Shown: positions 10,214-21,231, counted from the first letter of the stretch. The stretch is DNA of 64,000 nucleotides from Monocercomonoides exilis (GCA_001643675.2 LSRY02000061.1:62001-126000), one strand, 5' to 3'. Numbers and translations are program-made. The notes: a model not told the origin generated them from the letters alone.

Positions 10214-11340
10214 ATGGGTTTGATCACAAAATTTTTGTCGATCAAAAATTTTATGTCTTGGAAAAAACCATTCAAAAAGGAATGCCATGCGCTGTATGAA
10301 ACATTTTCATCTGAAGAATCATCCTGGAAATGGATACAACAATATTTACAAAAAGTTTTTGCAGTTTGTCAACACTGCAAAAAAGACAAATATATCTGTA
10401 AAGAAAGGGGACATTCAAGATTCCTGAAGTGCCCAAAGTGTAAGAAAAGTGTTTTTTGCTTTCAAAATACAACTTTTGACTCTTCAAAATTGCCAATTTC
10501 TACTGTGATGATGATTCTTTTGATGTTTTGGCTTGAAATCAAAGAATGGCAAATTGGCATGATGTGAAATACATCACAAATGACGATTGGGTACTGGACA
10601 AGTGTTGCAAGGTCGACAGCGTTAAATTACGTAAATTACATAAATGAAAAAATTGGAGGGGCAGGCAAAATAGAAGAAATTGATGAAGCAGCATGGAGGA
10701 GACGGAAATACAAAAAAGGTATTTACATCGAATATCAATTACAAAAAACATAAATATTGATTGATTTGCCTTGAAAATAACTATATTTTGAATTAGGAAA
10801 GCAGAAAAAATTGATGTGGATATTTGGAGCTGTCGAACGAAAAGTCAATGAAGAATTAAGAAAAAAAAATAACATTCATTGTGCCCAAAAAAAAAGAAAC
10901 TTATATCCCAATGCTTAAAAAAAATCGAAACAAAAAAGGAACAACAATAATCAGCGACGAGTGGAAAGCATACACTTGCTTAGGAGAAATTGGTTACACC
11001 CACCAAACAGTCTGCCACAAACGTTATTTCGTTAATCCTGTTACGAAAGCCAATACAAATACAATCGAAAAAATGTGGACATATTTTCTATCTTTTTTCC
11101 CAAGATAAAGAGTAATAGAGCGATTCATTCCTGGAGTGCTTGTAACATTCATTGTGAAAAGATCAGGTTTTTTATCCTACGGAAAATTCATTTTAAAAGC
11201 TATATATTTTCAATCTGAAGATAACTTTATATTCGGATTGAAAATTGTAATGAAAACGAAGATATTTCAGATATAAATGATATCTTTGGAATTGAAGATG
11301 AAGAGAACACAAAAGAAGAATTCAAAAAATATCATTAAAC
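10214..11340 (+). pseudogene. Merlin/IS1595-like DDE transposase, broken copy 1
   Basis: The N-terminal part (10214-10564) carries a zinc-ribbon CQHC....CPKC. A TGA at 10565-10567 interrupts the frame, which then continues (YWTSVARSTALNY) to the first DDE block IEEIDEAAW. A 78-bp GTATTT..TTAG segment at 10719-10796 behaves as a phase-1 intron and leads into LMWIFGAVER. At the A-run 10861-10869 the frame shifts by one base and continues with IISDEWKAY (second Asp), HQTVCHKR and TNTIEKMW (Glu). All three catalytic acidic positions and the ISXO2-like order of Merlin/IS1595 transposases are therefore visible, but the gene is inactive as read. An acidic tail around 11280-11340 resembles that of copy 2. 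The shifts could be sequencing errors in a homopolymer, except the TGA. Confidence 0.8.
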
Positions 11341-11957
11341 AAGGATTCAGATTTATTTGGAACAGAAACAGGAGAAGGTTCTTCGGAATTTGAACCATTA
11401 ATAACATTTTTTATTAAATATTTGCGAAAATATTTTTTGATCTTTTTTCACGCACATCACTTTTCGCAAGATGTTACTAAGTGAATATTAACTGAATCAT
11501 AAAACGGAACTTCCGTTGTTATTATTTAGTGAAAATTTTTGGTATGCGTTTTGTATGTTTATGCCCTTTTCCTTTCCTTTCCTTTCCTTTCTTTTCTTTT
11601 TTATTTTATTTTATTTTTTTTTTATTTTTGATTTATCTTCAGTATTTTTTAAAAAAAATTAACATACATATTCGAGATTTTTTTTCAAAATTGAAAAAGA
11701 AAAAAAAATGTTATCAGGAACATTATTTAATGATGTTTTGATACTGTTTATGTGCTTGTTTCATTTTTTAAATGAGTATTTGTCTCAATGCAAAAACAAA
11801 TAAGAATTTAGGATCTTATAATAAACTCGGAATAAATAAAAATCTGACCCTAACTACTTATTTCTGAATCAGTTTTCCCAAGCAATGTTTATTCTCTTTT
11901 AACATTTGTGTTTTCTAAATTATTCGTTATTGAAAAAATAAACCAATAAATGTCAAG
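11341..11957. other. AT-rich spacer between Merlin copy 1 and the palindrome
   Basis: This spacer contains a (CCTTT)n/(CTTTT)n tract near 11571-11615. I see no convincing gene. A short CGGAACTTCCG palindrome lies near 11504-11514. Confidence 0.5.
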
Positions 11958-12424
11958 GTTTTTCATAAAAAAAGAACAATAAATAAAAATAAAAAAAAAA
12001 AATCAAAAAATGCATTATCTAAAAAATGATCTTTTTAATTCAACAAAGAGCAAAAATGAAAAACAAAAGAGATATGATTATTATATTATTTTGAAAAAAA
12101 AATAGAAAGATAACATATCCTAATATATTCATTAAGGACTGATAACAGCCTGGATGATGAGAATAGTGCATGATATTGTGTAAAAAAATATAATATAATA
12201 TAAAATTTGAAAATAAAAAAGAAATAGAAAAGATAATAAAAAGAAGGAAATATAGTTAATATATTTCATTTGATGATAACAAACAAGCATCTCAATAAAA
12301 ATACAAAATAGAAGCATTACTGGTTTAACTTATGAATAAAATCAAAAAAGAAATATTAATAAGCATGTCACTTTTCTTTGTCAAAATGCATCAACAACAA
12401 TTACTGACTTCACTCGTCCATTTT

Positions 12425-15400
12425 TTAGTAGTTCCGAGACCTTTTCTTCCTGACTACAACAATTGCAATAATCACAACAACCACCACAATCACAACAACC
12501 ACAATAGGAACAACAATAGCAACCACAGTTCCTGCACTTGACTTCTTCTTCTTTTCTGGTTCTGGCTCATCTTTCGGTTCTTCGTGCTTTAGGTATTTCT
12601 CATACACATCTTCAAGATCACCACCTTCTTCTTTTGCTCCCACAATCCATCCTTTATTACCATCGTTGTAATCCTTCGCAAACCCAAATGCATCTTCTTG
12701 CTTGCAAAAGTTTTCAAAGTCTTCAGCAATGATGCACAAAGATGCTACAGAATTTTCTCCTTTGTTACTGTCCAACTCAAGATTGCCTTTTCCTGGAAGT
12801 TTCAAATTATCAACAGCATCTTTCACTTCAATGAAAATAGCTCCTGCCTTTCCACTAACTGCTTCACATGATTTGAATGAACATTTCTTTACTCTTCCCA
12901 TTTCCACTTTCGAATCCTTTTCAGTCATCTTGATCATAACACCAGCACATAATCCATTCCCTGATTTCACTCCATTCATGCTCAACCCTTCTATTTTAAC
13001 ACTCGAAGCTTTGTCTGAGGCATCCTGAATGCTGATTGCCGCTCCATCTATCACACTCACTTTATTGATCTCAATTGTATCAAATTTGACTGAAGAGGCG
13101 CTTTCAATATCAAACACTGATTTTTCGAATTTCACTTCATTATCGCCCTTGCACGCAACTCCACTCATTTCTAATTCTCCTTCTGTCACTTTCACAAGAT
13201 GGATTTTCGCAATTTCTTCATCATTTGTGGGTTCAACTGGCCCTAGTCTCACAAATTTGCAGTTCACTAAACTCAACTTAGCATCTGCACTGGCTGCAAC
13301 AATCAATGAGGATGTCTCGGTATTTGATTTCTCAAGTACATCCAATGACAATGGGAACAAGAAGGAAATTCCTCTGAACTCAACTTCACTTTTGCACGTG
13401 AATAAATGACCGTTTGATTTAGCGTCGCAATCAAGTGTGACTTCTGCCTCAATTTCTTTTGTTTCTGATTCTTTTTCACCTGCTTTCTCCACACCAACAA
13501 TTGTAATCAATGATAATTTCTCAAGTGTAATAGCTTCAGCTTTGATTGATTTATTCGTTTTGATTATGTTGATCTTGAAGTTTTCTCCTCCAACACCCAC
13601 TCCAAACAATTTGCATGCTTTGTCAAGACTTTTCTTTGGCGTTTCATAGCTCAATCCATCTTTGGTATCATCTTCTACTGATGCACTTACATACACATTT
13701 GTAATCGGATCAAAATACACTTCTATGAAATCAACTTCAGAGTTATCATTTGCTCCTTTTGCAACAATAAAGCATTTATTTGTATTTTTCTTGTATTCTG
13801 CTGCAAAACTTTTCTTCATCGCTATTGCTATGTCTCTATGAAGTTCAATTTTCACATCCAAATATAATGCTGTGTTATTATCAGCATTAGAAGTTGAATC
13901 TTCTTCTGAAACCTTGCATCCAGTAAATTCTAAATTAGTTCCTGTTTCTGGCCATGTCAGTTTATCTGCATTTGTAATATTTGTCATTTCTAGATATATT
14001 GCTCCTGCTTTCCCTTTTGCACATGTGCAATTTTCAAATTTTGTTTTACCGTTATTTTCAATAGCGAATGTACTTTCTGCATGCTCGCTCTTAAAATAAA
14101 GTGCTCCGCATTTAGCATCTGTTGCATCGCTTGAAACACATTCTGTGAATGAACAGCTATCCAATTTCACTGTAACAGCTGCTTCAGCTTTTCCAACAAT
14201 TTTCACTGCAGCACTATCTTTTGATGTGATCTTCTTCAGATTCAATGATGTCAATGAAACTAATGTCGCTCCTTCAACCAAAAATGGTGCTGTTGAAAAT
14301 GTTACTGCGTTGATATCATCTTTGCACTCAACAGTGTTAATTGTCAGTGTTCCTGCACTCACTTTTACAAGATGAAATTTAACTTCTTCCACTGCATTCG
14401 AAAGCGTCCCCCATGTATTGGTTGGTGTTGTTTGCTTAAAATCACAAGTGTCAATTGCAAGTGATGTTGATTCTGAATCAGCGTGAATCATGGCAAATGT
14501 ACTTGAACTATCTTTCAGTTGGTTTGAGTTTTGATCTGATGTTGCTTTGATATCAAAAATCAAATTCTTGAATGCTACGATATGCTTGCATGTGAACAGA
14601 TCAGCTTTATCAGCAGCGCTACAATCAATCTCAACTTTTATTCCATCTGTCTCTTCTGTTTCTTCCACTCCTTCTATCGTAATTCCTGTCTCTTTTGATA
14701 ATGCAACAGCTTCCGCTGTAACTTCTTGGCCAGATTCTTCTCCTTTTTTTAATATTTTGATGGAAAATTCTCCTGGACCTTTTGATGAATCCAATAATTC
14801 ATAAGCTTTTTCAATTTTTCCAAATGGTTTTTCTTTTGTCCCATCTGCTGTATCATCATTTCCTCCACTTAGAACATATGCTTCATGCGGATCAAAATAT
14901 AATGCCGTAAAATCAATATCTTCACTATTTTTCCCCTTAGCTGCAACAAACCAGTCATTTGTTCCTTTCACATAATTTTTGGCGTATTTCTCTTTCATTG
15001 CTTTTGCAATTTCCTTGTACTTTTCACTGTCCACTTCCAAATACAAAAACGTCTGTTTCTCTGATCCAGCTTTGCACCCGCTAACTGTCAATTTTTCTTC
15101 CGCAGACCATGTCAATTGATTCGCATTTGTAATTTTTGTCATTTTCAGATATATCCCACCTGATTTCCCATTGGTACATTCACACGAAGTAAATGTTGTT
15201 TTTGCATTTGAATATCGCGAACTTTCTCCAATGTTAAATTTGCTTCCTGTTCCATTACTTTCAACATACAATGCTCCACTTGTGGCATTAGTCTCTTCTT
15301 CTGTTGATTTGCAATTTCTAAACGTACATCCGTGGACGTTCACTTCAACGTTTTCACTATCTTTTCCCACAATCTTCACTACTGCACTTGCACTCGATTC

Positions 15401-16132
15401 GATGTTATTGAATGTTGATGCAATAAATGTCACTTTTGTTGCTTTGTCAAACAAAAACGGAGTAGTTGAAAACTTTGCAGTGTAGTTTTCATCACTGAAA
15501 AAAACTGCTTCCATGTTGAATTCACCTGCTTCCACTTTCACTAAATGTATATTGGATGTTCCTGTTTCCGTTGGACGAACAAATTGGCAAGTGCTAATTG
15601 TTAGTGTGGATTGGCCATTTGAATTTTCTCCTGAATTTGCAACTGAACGAATAATAGCCAAAGTGCTTCCATCACTTGGAGAAAGTGATATTGGATATAT
15701 AAGCTTCAGATACTTGAAAGTTACAACATTCTTGCAGGTGAATATATCCTTGTTTTCACTTTCACCATTTCCTTCAGTAAATGTGCAATTTATATCCACT
15801 AACTCAGGAGTCCCATTGCCACTTTGTTTTCCTTGAAGCATTAATGGCTTATCTTTTTTAAACTCATTCACTTCTGCTACTAATGAACTATTTCCTTCTG
15901 TTTGCTTAAGAACTGTAATAATATATCCATTTTCATTTGGTTCACTATCAAGCAATGCTAATGCTTCTTTAATTGTAGCCTTCGGATTTCCTTCTGTTCC
16001 ATCTTTACTTCCGCTTGCCCCACTTTGAATGAACACTTCTTTTTCACCTTCTGCATATATTGAAAGCACAACTTGCAAAAATACAAATTTCAGAAACATT
16101 TTCAATTGATGTTCTTTTCTCAAAGCAATCAA
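12425..16132 (-). CDS. Secreted/type I membrane beta-helix-like surface protein, three tandem modules (intact palindrome copy)
   Basis: The ORF is 1,235 codons. Met12 (start at 16099) gives the better signal peptide (MFLKFVFLQVVLSIYA), so the mature start is probably from there. Three tandem modules of about 380-400 aa follow, each opening with a strand and a G..D...G....P motif (VFIQSGASGSKDGTEGNP; YVLSGGNDDTADGTKEKP; YVSASVEDDTKDGLSYETP), and each carrying repeated SGALYVES/AGAIYLEM/AGAIFIEV turns. This is the style of right-handed beta-helix (pectin-lyase-like) and GGA(I/L)-type surface proteins. A Pro/Glu/Lys linker leads to one Val/Ile-rich membrane span and a short RKKRSRNY cytoplasmic tail. 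There is no kinase domain, unlike the relatives at 45.9 and 58.9 kb. The ligand is unknown. It lies wholly in the left palindrome arm. Confidence 0.85.
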   Translation of the reverse strand: MIALRKEHQLKMFLKFVFLQVVLSIYAEGEKEVFIQSGASGSKDGTEGNPKATIKEALALLDSEPNENGYIITVLKQTEGNSSLVAEVNEFKKDKPLMLQGKQSGNGTPELVDINCTFTEGNGESENKDIFTCKNVVTFKYLKLIYPISLSPSDGSTLAIIRSVANSGENSNGQSTLTISTCQFVRPTETGTSNIHLVKVEAGEFNMEAVFFSDENYTAKFSTTPFLFDKATKVTFIASTFNNIESSASAVVKIVGKDSENVEVNVHGCTFRNCKSTEEETNATSGALYVESNGTGSKFNIGESSRYSNAKTTFTSCECTNGKSGGIYLKMTKITNANQLTWSAEEKLTVSGCKAGSEKQTFLYLEVDSEKYKEIAKAMKEKYAKNYVKGTNDWFVAAKGKNSEDIDFTALYFDPHEAYVLSGGNDDTADGTKEKPFGKIEKAYELLDSSKGPGEFSIKILKKGEESGQEVTAEAVALSKETGITIEGVEETEETDGIKVEIDCSAADKADLFTCKHIVAFKNLIFDIKATSDQNSNQLKDSSSTFAMIHADSESTSLAIDTCDFKQTTPTNTWGTLSNAVEEVKFHLVKVSAGTLTINTVECKDDINAVTFSTAPFLVEGATLVSLTSLNLKKITSKDSAAVKIVGKAEAAVTVKLDSCSFTECVSSDATDAKCGALYFKSEHAESTFAIENNGKTKFENCTCAKGKAGAIYLEMTNITNADKLTWPETGTNLEFTGCKVSEEDSTSNADNNTALYLDVKIELHRDIAIAMKKSFAAEYKKNTNKCFIVAKGANDNSEVDFIEVYFDPITNVYVSASVEDDTKDGLSYETPKKSLDKACKLFGVGVGGENFKINIIKTNKSIKAEAITLEKLSLITIVGVEKAGEKESETKEIEAEVTLDCDAKSNGHLFTCKSEVEFRGISFLFPLSLDVLEKSNTETSSLIVAASADAKLSLVNCKFVRLGPVEPTNDEEIAKIHLVKVTEGELEMSGVACKGDNEVKFEKSVFDIESASSVKFDTIEINKVSVIDGAAISIQDASDKASSVKIEGLSMNGVKSGNGLCAGVMIKMTEKDSKVEMGRVKKCSFKSCEAVSGKAGAIFIEVKDAVDNLKLPGKGNLELDSNKGENSVASLCIIAEDFENFCKQEDAFGFAKDYNDGNKGWIVGAKEEGGDLEDVYEKYLKHEEPKDEPEPEKKKKSSAGTVVAIVVPIVVVVIVVVVVIIAIVVVRKKRSRNY

Positions 16133-16411
16133 AGATCTACGGACACATTAATTGCACAATCATTATTGCTATTTATGGTCTGTTGCATACTTCGTATTTT
16201 TTGGTATTTTCGAGTTAACATAGACTCTCTGGAACTATATTAGAGAAAGTGCATTGACAAATATAACTCTCAAAAAGATGATTCCAGAGAGTCTATGTTA
16301 ACTCGAAAATACCAAAAAATACGAAGTATGCAACAGACCATAAATAGCAATAATGATTGTGCAATTAATGTGTCCGTAGATCTTGATTGCTGAAAAGAAC
16401 ATCAATTGAAA
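16100..16411. promoter_or_regulatory. Head-to-head shared 5' region around the palindrome centre
   Basis: The two gene copies start at 16099 (minus) and 16412 (plus), so their upstream regions meet at the palindrome centre. About 100 bp on each side of the 47-bp loop are perfect complements. Any promoter must lie here and would be present twice in mirror orientation. No specific motif is recognised. Confidence 0.4.
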
Positions 16412-19400
16412 ATGTTTCTAGAACAGAAGGAAAAGCTAAAATTAAGAGCAAAGCATTAATGAACAAATGAAATGGATATACAGTTCTTAAGCAAAGCTCA
16501 AGGAAAACAAAGTGGCAATGGACCCTGAGTTAGTGGATATAAATGTTTACTGAAAGGTGAGTGAAAACAAGGATATATTCACCTGCAAGAATGTTGTAAC
16601 TTCAGTATCTGGCTTATATCAATCACACTTTCCCAGTGATGGAAGCACTGGCTTCAGTTGTTCAGGAGAAAATTCAAATGGCAATCCACACAACATTAGC
16701 TGCCAATTTGTTCGTCCAACGGAAAAGCGGAAGCAGGTGAATTCAACATGGAAGCAGTTTTTCAGTGATGAACCACAAAAGCCAACTACTCCGTTTTGAC
16801 AAAGCAACAAAAGTGACATTTATTGCATCAACATTCAATAACATCGAATCAGTGCAAGATTGTGAAGTGAGCATTAAGTCCACGTCAGAAAATTGCAAAT
16901 CAACAGAAGAAGAGACCACAAGTGGAGCATTGTATGTTGAAAGTAATGGAACAGGAAGCAATTTAACATTGCTTGTTCAAATGCAAAAACAACATTTACG
17001 TGTGAGTACCAATCAATTGACATGGTCTGCGCAAAGCTGGATCAGAGAAACAGACGTTTTGTATTTGGAAGTGGACAGTGAAAAGTACAATAAAGCCATA
17101 AAATGTGAAAGAACAAATGACTGGTTTGTTGCGGCATTATATTCCGCATATGTTCTAAGTGGAGAAATGACAGCAGATGGGACAAAAAGATTGAAAAGCA
17201 TTGAGTAGTTCAGGAGAATTTTCCATCAAAATATTAAAAAGAATCTAAGAGCCACAGCAGGCTGTTGTTATCAAAAGAGACAGAATGATAGAAGGAGTGG
17301 AAGAAACAGAAGAGACAGATGGAATAAAAGTTGAGATTGATTGTAGCGCTGATAAAGCTGATCTGTTCACATGCAAGCATATCGTAGCATTCAAGAATTT
17401 GATTTTGATATCAAAGCAACATCAGATCAAAACTCAAACCAACTGAAAGATAGTTCAAGTACATTTGCCATGATTCACGCTGATTCAGAATCAACATCAC
17501 TTGCAATTGACACTTGTGATTTTAAGCAACAACACAACCAATACATGGGGGACGCTTTCGAATGCAGTGGAAGAAGTTAAATTTCATCTTGTAAAAGTGA
17601 GTGCAGGAACACTGACAATTAACACTGTTGAGTGCAAAGATGATATCAACGCAGTAACATTTTCAACAGCACCATTTTGGTTGAAGGAGCGACATTAGTT
17701 TCATTGACATCATTGAATCTGAAGAAGATCACATCAAAAGATAGTGCTGCAGTGAAAATTGTTGGAAAAGCTGAGCTGCAGTTTTGATGCTGTTCATTCA
17801 CAGAATGTGTTTCAAGCGATGCAACAGATGCTAAATGAGCACTTTATTTTAAGAGCGAGCATGCAGAAAGTACATTCGCTATTGAAAATAACGGTAAAAC
17901 AAAATTTGAAAATTGCACATGTGCAAAAGGGAAAGCAGGAGCAATATATCTAGAAATGACAAATATTACAAATGCAGATAAACTAATTTAGAATTTACTG
18001 GATGCAAGGTTTCAGAAGAAGATTCAACTTCTAATGCTGATAATAACACAGCATTATATTTGGATGTGAAAATTGAACTTCATAGAGACATAGCAATAGC
18101 GATGAAGAAAAAGTTTTGCAGCAGAATACAAGAAAAATACAAATAAATGCTTTATTGTTGCAAAAGGAGCAAATGATAACTCTGAAGTTGATTTCATAGA
18201 AGTGTATTTTGATCCGATTACAAATGTGTATGTAAGTGCATCAGTAGAAGATGATACCAAAGATGGTTGATGAAGTCTTGACAGCATGCAAATTCAGTGG
18301 AAGAAAACTTCAAGATCAACATAATCAATCAAAGCTGAAGCTACACTTGAGAAATTATCATTGATTACATTGTTGGTGTGGAAAAGCAGGTGAAAAAGAA
18401 TCAGAAACAAAAGAAATTGAGGCAGAAGTCACACTTGATTGCGACGCTAAATCAAACGGTCATTTATTCACGTGCAAAAGTGAAGTTGAGTTCAGAGGAA
18501 TTTCCTTCTTGTTCCCATTGTCATTGGATGTACTTGAGAAATCAACATCCTCATTGATTGTTGCAGCCAGTGCAGATGCTAAGTTGAGTTTAGTGAACTG
18601 CAAATTTGTGAGACTAGGGCCAGTTGAACCCACAAATGATGAAGAAATTGCGAAAATCCATCTTGTGAAAGTGACAGAAGGAGAATTAGAAATGAGTGGA
18701 GTTGCGTGCAAGGGCGATAATGAAGTGAAATTCGAAAAATCAGTGTTTGATATTGAAAGCGCCTCTTCAGTCAAATTTGATACAATTGAGATCAATAAAG
18801 TGAGTGTGATAGATGGAGCGGCAATCAGCATTCAGGATGCCTCAGACAAAGCTTCGAGTGTTAAAATAGAAGGGTTGAGCATGAATGGAGTGAAATCAGG
18901 GAATGGATTATGTGCTGGTGTTATGATCAAGATGACTGAAAAGGATTCGAAAGTGGAAATGGGAAGAGTAAAGAAATGTTCATTCAAATCATGTGAAGCA
19001 GTTAGTGGAAAGGCAGGAGCTATTTTCATTGAAGTGAAAGATGCTGTTGATAATTTGAAACTTCCAGGAAAAGGCAATCTTGAGTTGGACAGTAACAAAG
19101 GAGAAAATTCTGTAGCATCTTTGTGCATCATTGCTGAAGACTTTGAAAACTTTTGCAAGCAAGAAGATGCATTTGGGTTTGCGAAGGATTACAACGATGG
19201 TAATAAAGGATGGATTGTGGGAGCAAAAGAAGAAGGTGGTGATCTTGAAGATGTGTATGAGAAATACCTAAAGCACGAAGAACCGAAAGATGAGCCAGAA
19301 CCAGAAAAGAAGAAGTCAAGTGCAGGAACTGTGGTTGCTATTGTTGTTCCTATTGTGGTTGTTGTGATTGTGGTGGTTGTTGTGATTATTGCAATTGTTG

Positions 19401-19432
19401 TAGTCAGGAAGAAAAGGTCTCGGAACTACTAA
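16412..19432 (+). pseudogene. Inverted copy of the beta-helix surface protein gene, fragmented by deletions
   Basis: This is the mirror copy of the gene at 12425-16132. Its ATG at 16412 is retained, but the frame stops within a few codons because most of the signal peptide and first strand are deleted. From 16385 to about 18390 the copy shows dozens of gaps of one to tens of bases and few substitutions, so reading frames survive only as fragments. From about 18390 to the TAA at 19432 it is in frame and nearly identical to the other copy; the only gaps I see are 9 bases (lost NTE) and 3 bases (one Lys). It could be a true pseudogene or a badly called copy of an intact gene. Confidence 0.85.
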
Positions 19433-19900
19433 AAAATGGACGAGTGAAGTCAGTAATTGTTGTTGATGCATTTTGACAAAGAAAAGTGACATGCTTATTA
19501 ATATTTCTTTTTTGATTTTATTCATAAGTTAAACCAGTAATGCTTCTATTTTGTATTTTTATTGAGATGCTTGTTTGTTATCATCAAATGAAATATATTA
19601 ACTATATTTCCTTCTTTTTATTATCTTTTCTATTTCTTTTTTATTTTCAAATTTTATATTATATTATATTTTTTTACACAATATCATGCACTATTCTCAT
19701 CATCCAGGCTGTTATCAGTCCTTAATGAATATATTAGGATATGTTATCTTTCTATTTTTTTTTCAAAATAATATAATAATCATATCTCTTTTGTTTTTCA
19801 TTTTTGCTCTTTGTTGAATTAAAAAGATCATTTTTTAGATAATGCATTTTTTGATTTTTTTTATTTTTATTTTTATTTATTGTTCTTTTTTAGGAAAAAC

Positions 19901-20119
19901 TGTATATGCACACTTTACAGCAATATCTTATTTTTGCATATTTCGTTTGTTTATTGCTTAGAAACATCATTTGTGATGTTTTGAGTAGTTAAAAACTTGC
20001 GGAAGTTCATTAAAACAAAATTTTAATTTTTCAATAATTATGAAAATGGGTCATAATTTTTTCTAAAAATAAAAAAATATCAAAATAAAAAAATCAAAAT
20101 AAAATAAAAAAGTTTATCC
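19901..20119. other. AT-rich spacer between palindrome edge and Merlin copy 2
   Basis: Unique AT-rich sequence starts right after the palindrome arm ends. I see no gene in it. Confidence 0.5.
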
Positions 20120-21231
20120 TTATGAGTTTTCTGAATACAAAGAGGTAGATAAACCATCTCCTGGGTCAATATTGTCTGTTTCACTTGTTTCGCTGTCATT
20201 AGAAACAAGTAAATCATCAAAATCAGGATTTTCTTCTTTATTTTCTTCTGTTTCTTCATCTTCTTCAGCTTCTTCTGTTCGTTTTTCTTTGTTGGAAAAT
20301 AATTTTTGATTCAATATTTTTAAAATTTTTCAATCTTTCTCTGATTAATCAATAAAAAAGCAAGTTGATCAGCAACATATTTTTCTCGAATTCCATGGGG
20401 AGGAAAAAATCTTCTCATATGGCTCCATAATCCTTCGATTGCATTTGTGCATGCGTGAGTTTCTTCGTCATTAAATTTTCTCTTATGGCACACTGTTTGA
20501 TGATTGTTTCCTAAACGAGAAAGAGATAATAATGGCTTCCCCTTATCTGATATTATTGTTGAAATCGGTAGAATGTGCTTTTGCAAAATAAGAATCAACG
20601 TCGAAGCAGAACGATCTAAAACGATCATGATAATAAAATTCCTTGTTTCATCCATTTTATCTTTCTTTCGCTCCACTGAACTAAAGACCGACATTTGTTT
20701 CTTTCTTCTTCCTCTATGACAATTTCTTCTCCTCAAAGCACATTCATCTATTTCAACAATTATGTTTTCGCCTCCAAGAATAGTTTCATTCTGATTGATG
20801 ATGTCCATCGCGCAAGACCTTATAACAGATGACCAATATGCCTCAAAGTTCCTATGAATTCCCAACATTTCCGAGCAAATTTTGACACTTACACCATTCC
20901 AAATAAATACGTAATTAACAAAATCACAATTATTTGTATCCTGCTTCGATAAAATGATGTATTCTTGTATGCTGATTACCTATTGCTACGTTTTCTGCGA
21001 ACCCACATCATCCTTCCATAGTAACGCCTTATATGTATTTCAATTCTGTGTCTTCTGCATTTTGGCTTGTTTTTGATGATTCTCTGAAATATCGATTTTT
21101 TTAAGATTTCTCCGAATTGAGAAACAATCTGAATAATTTATTTGTTGTTCTTCCTGGAATAGCAAGTGAATGGTCTGAATCAGACACTTCTTCCATGAAA
21201 TTTTTGATTTATCAATGATCAAAAATCCCAT
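20120..21231 (-). pseudogene. Merlin/IS1595-like DDE transposase, broken copy 2
   Basis: The core at 20320-20868 reads MLGIHRN..YW, then VEIDECALRRR (first Asp), MSVFSSVER, IISDKGKP (second Asp), HQTVCHKRKF and TNAIEGLWSHMRRFFPPHG (Glu), the order of Merlin/IS1595 transposases. The frame can be extended upstream of 20868 (about 20 more residues, KICSEMLGI in context) to a TAG. N-terminal sequence survives in another frame at 21040-21231. At about 20315 a frame change leads into an acidic Glu/Asp tail that ends at 20120. No zinc ribbon is clear. It is similar to, but clearly diverged from, copy 1, so it is not part of the palindrome. It points toward the palindrome. Confidence 0.8.

Larger units (their letters stand above)
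11958..19900. repeat. Giant inverted repeat (palindrome) with 47-bp centre
   Basis: The left arm, 11958-16234, is the reverse complement of the right arm, 16282-19900. The unpaired centre is 16235-16281. The pairing continues without break through the 3' flank of the gene (12000-12425 against 19432-19890) and stops abruptly at both outer ends. The left arm is about 4,277 bp and the right about 3,619 bp; the missing 650 bp or so is lost as many short gaps, almost all between about 16385 and 18390. The first 100 bp on each side of the centre match perfectly. No target duplication is seen at the outer edges. Confidence 0.93.
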
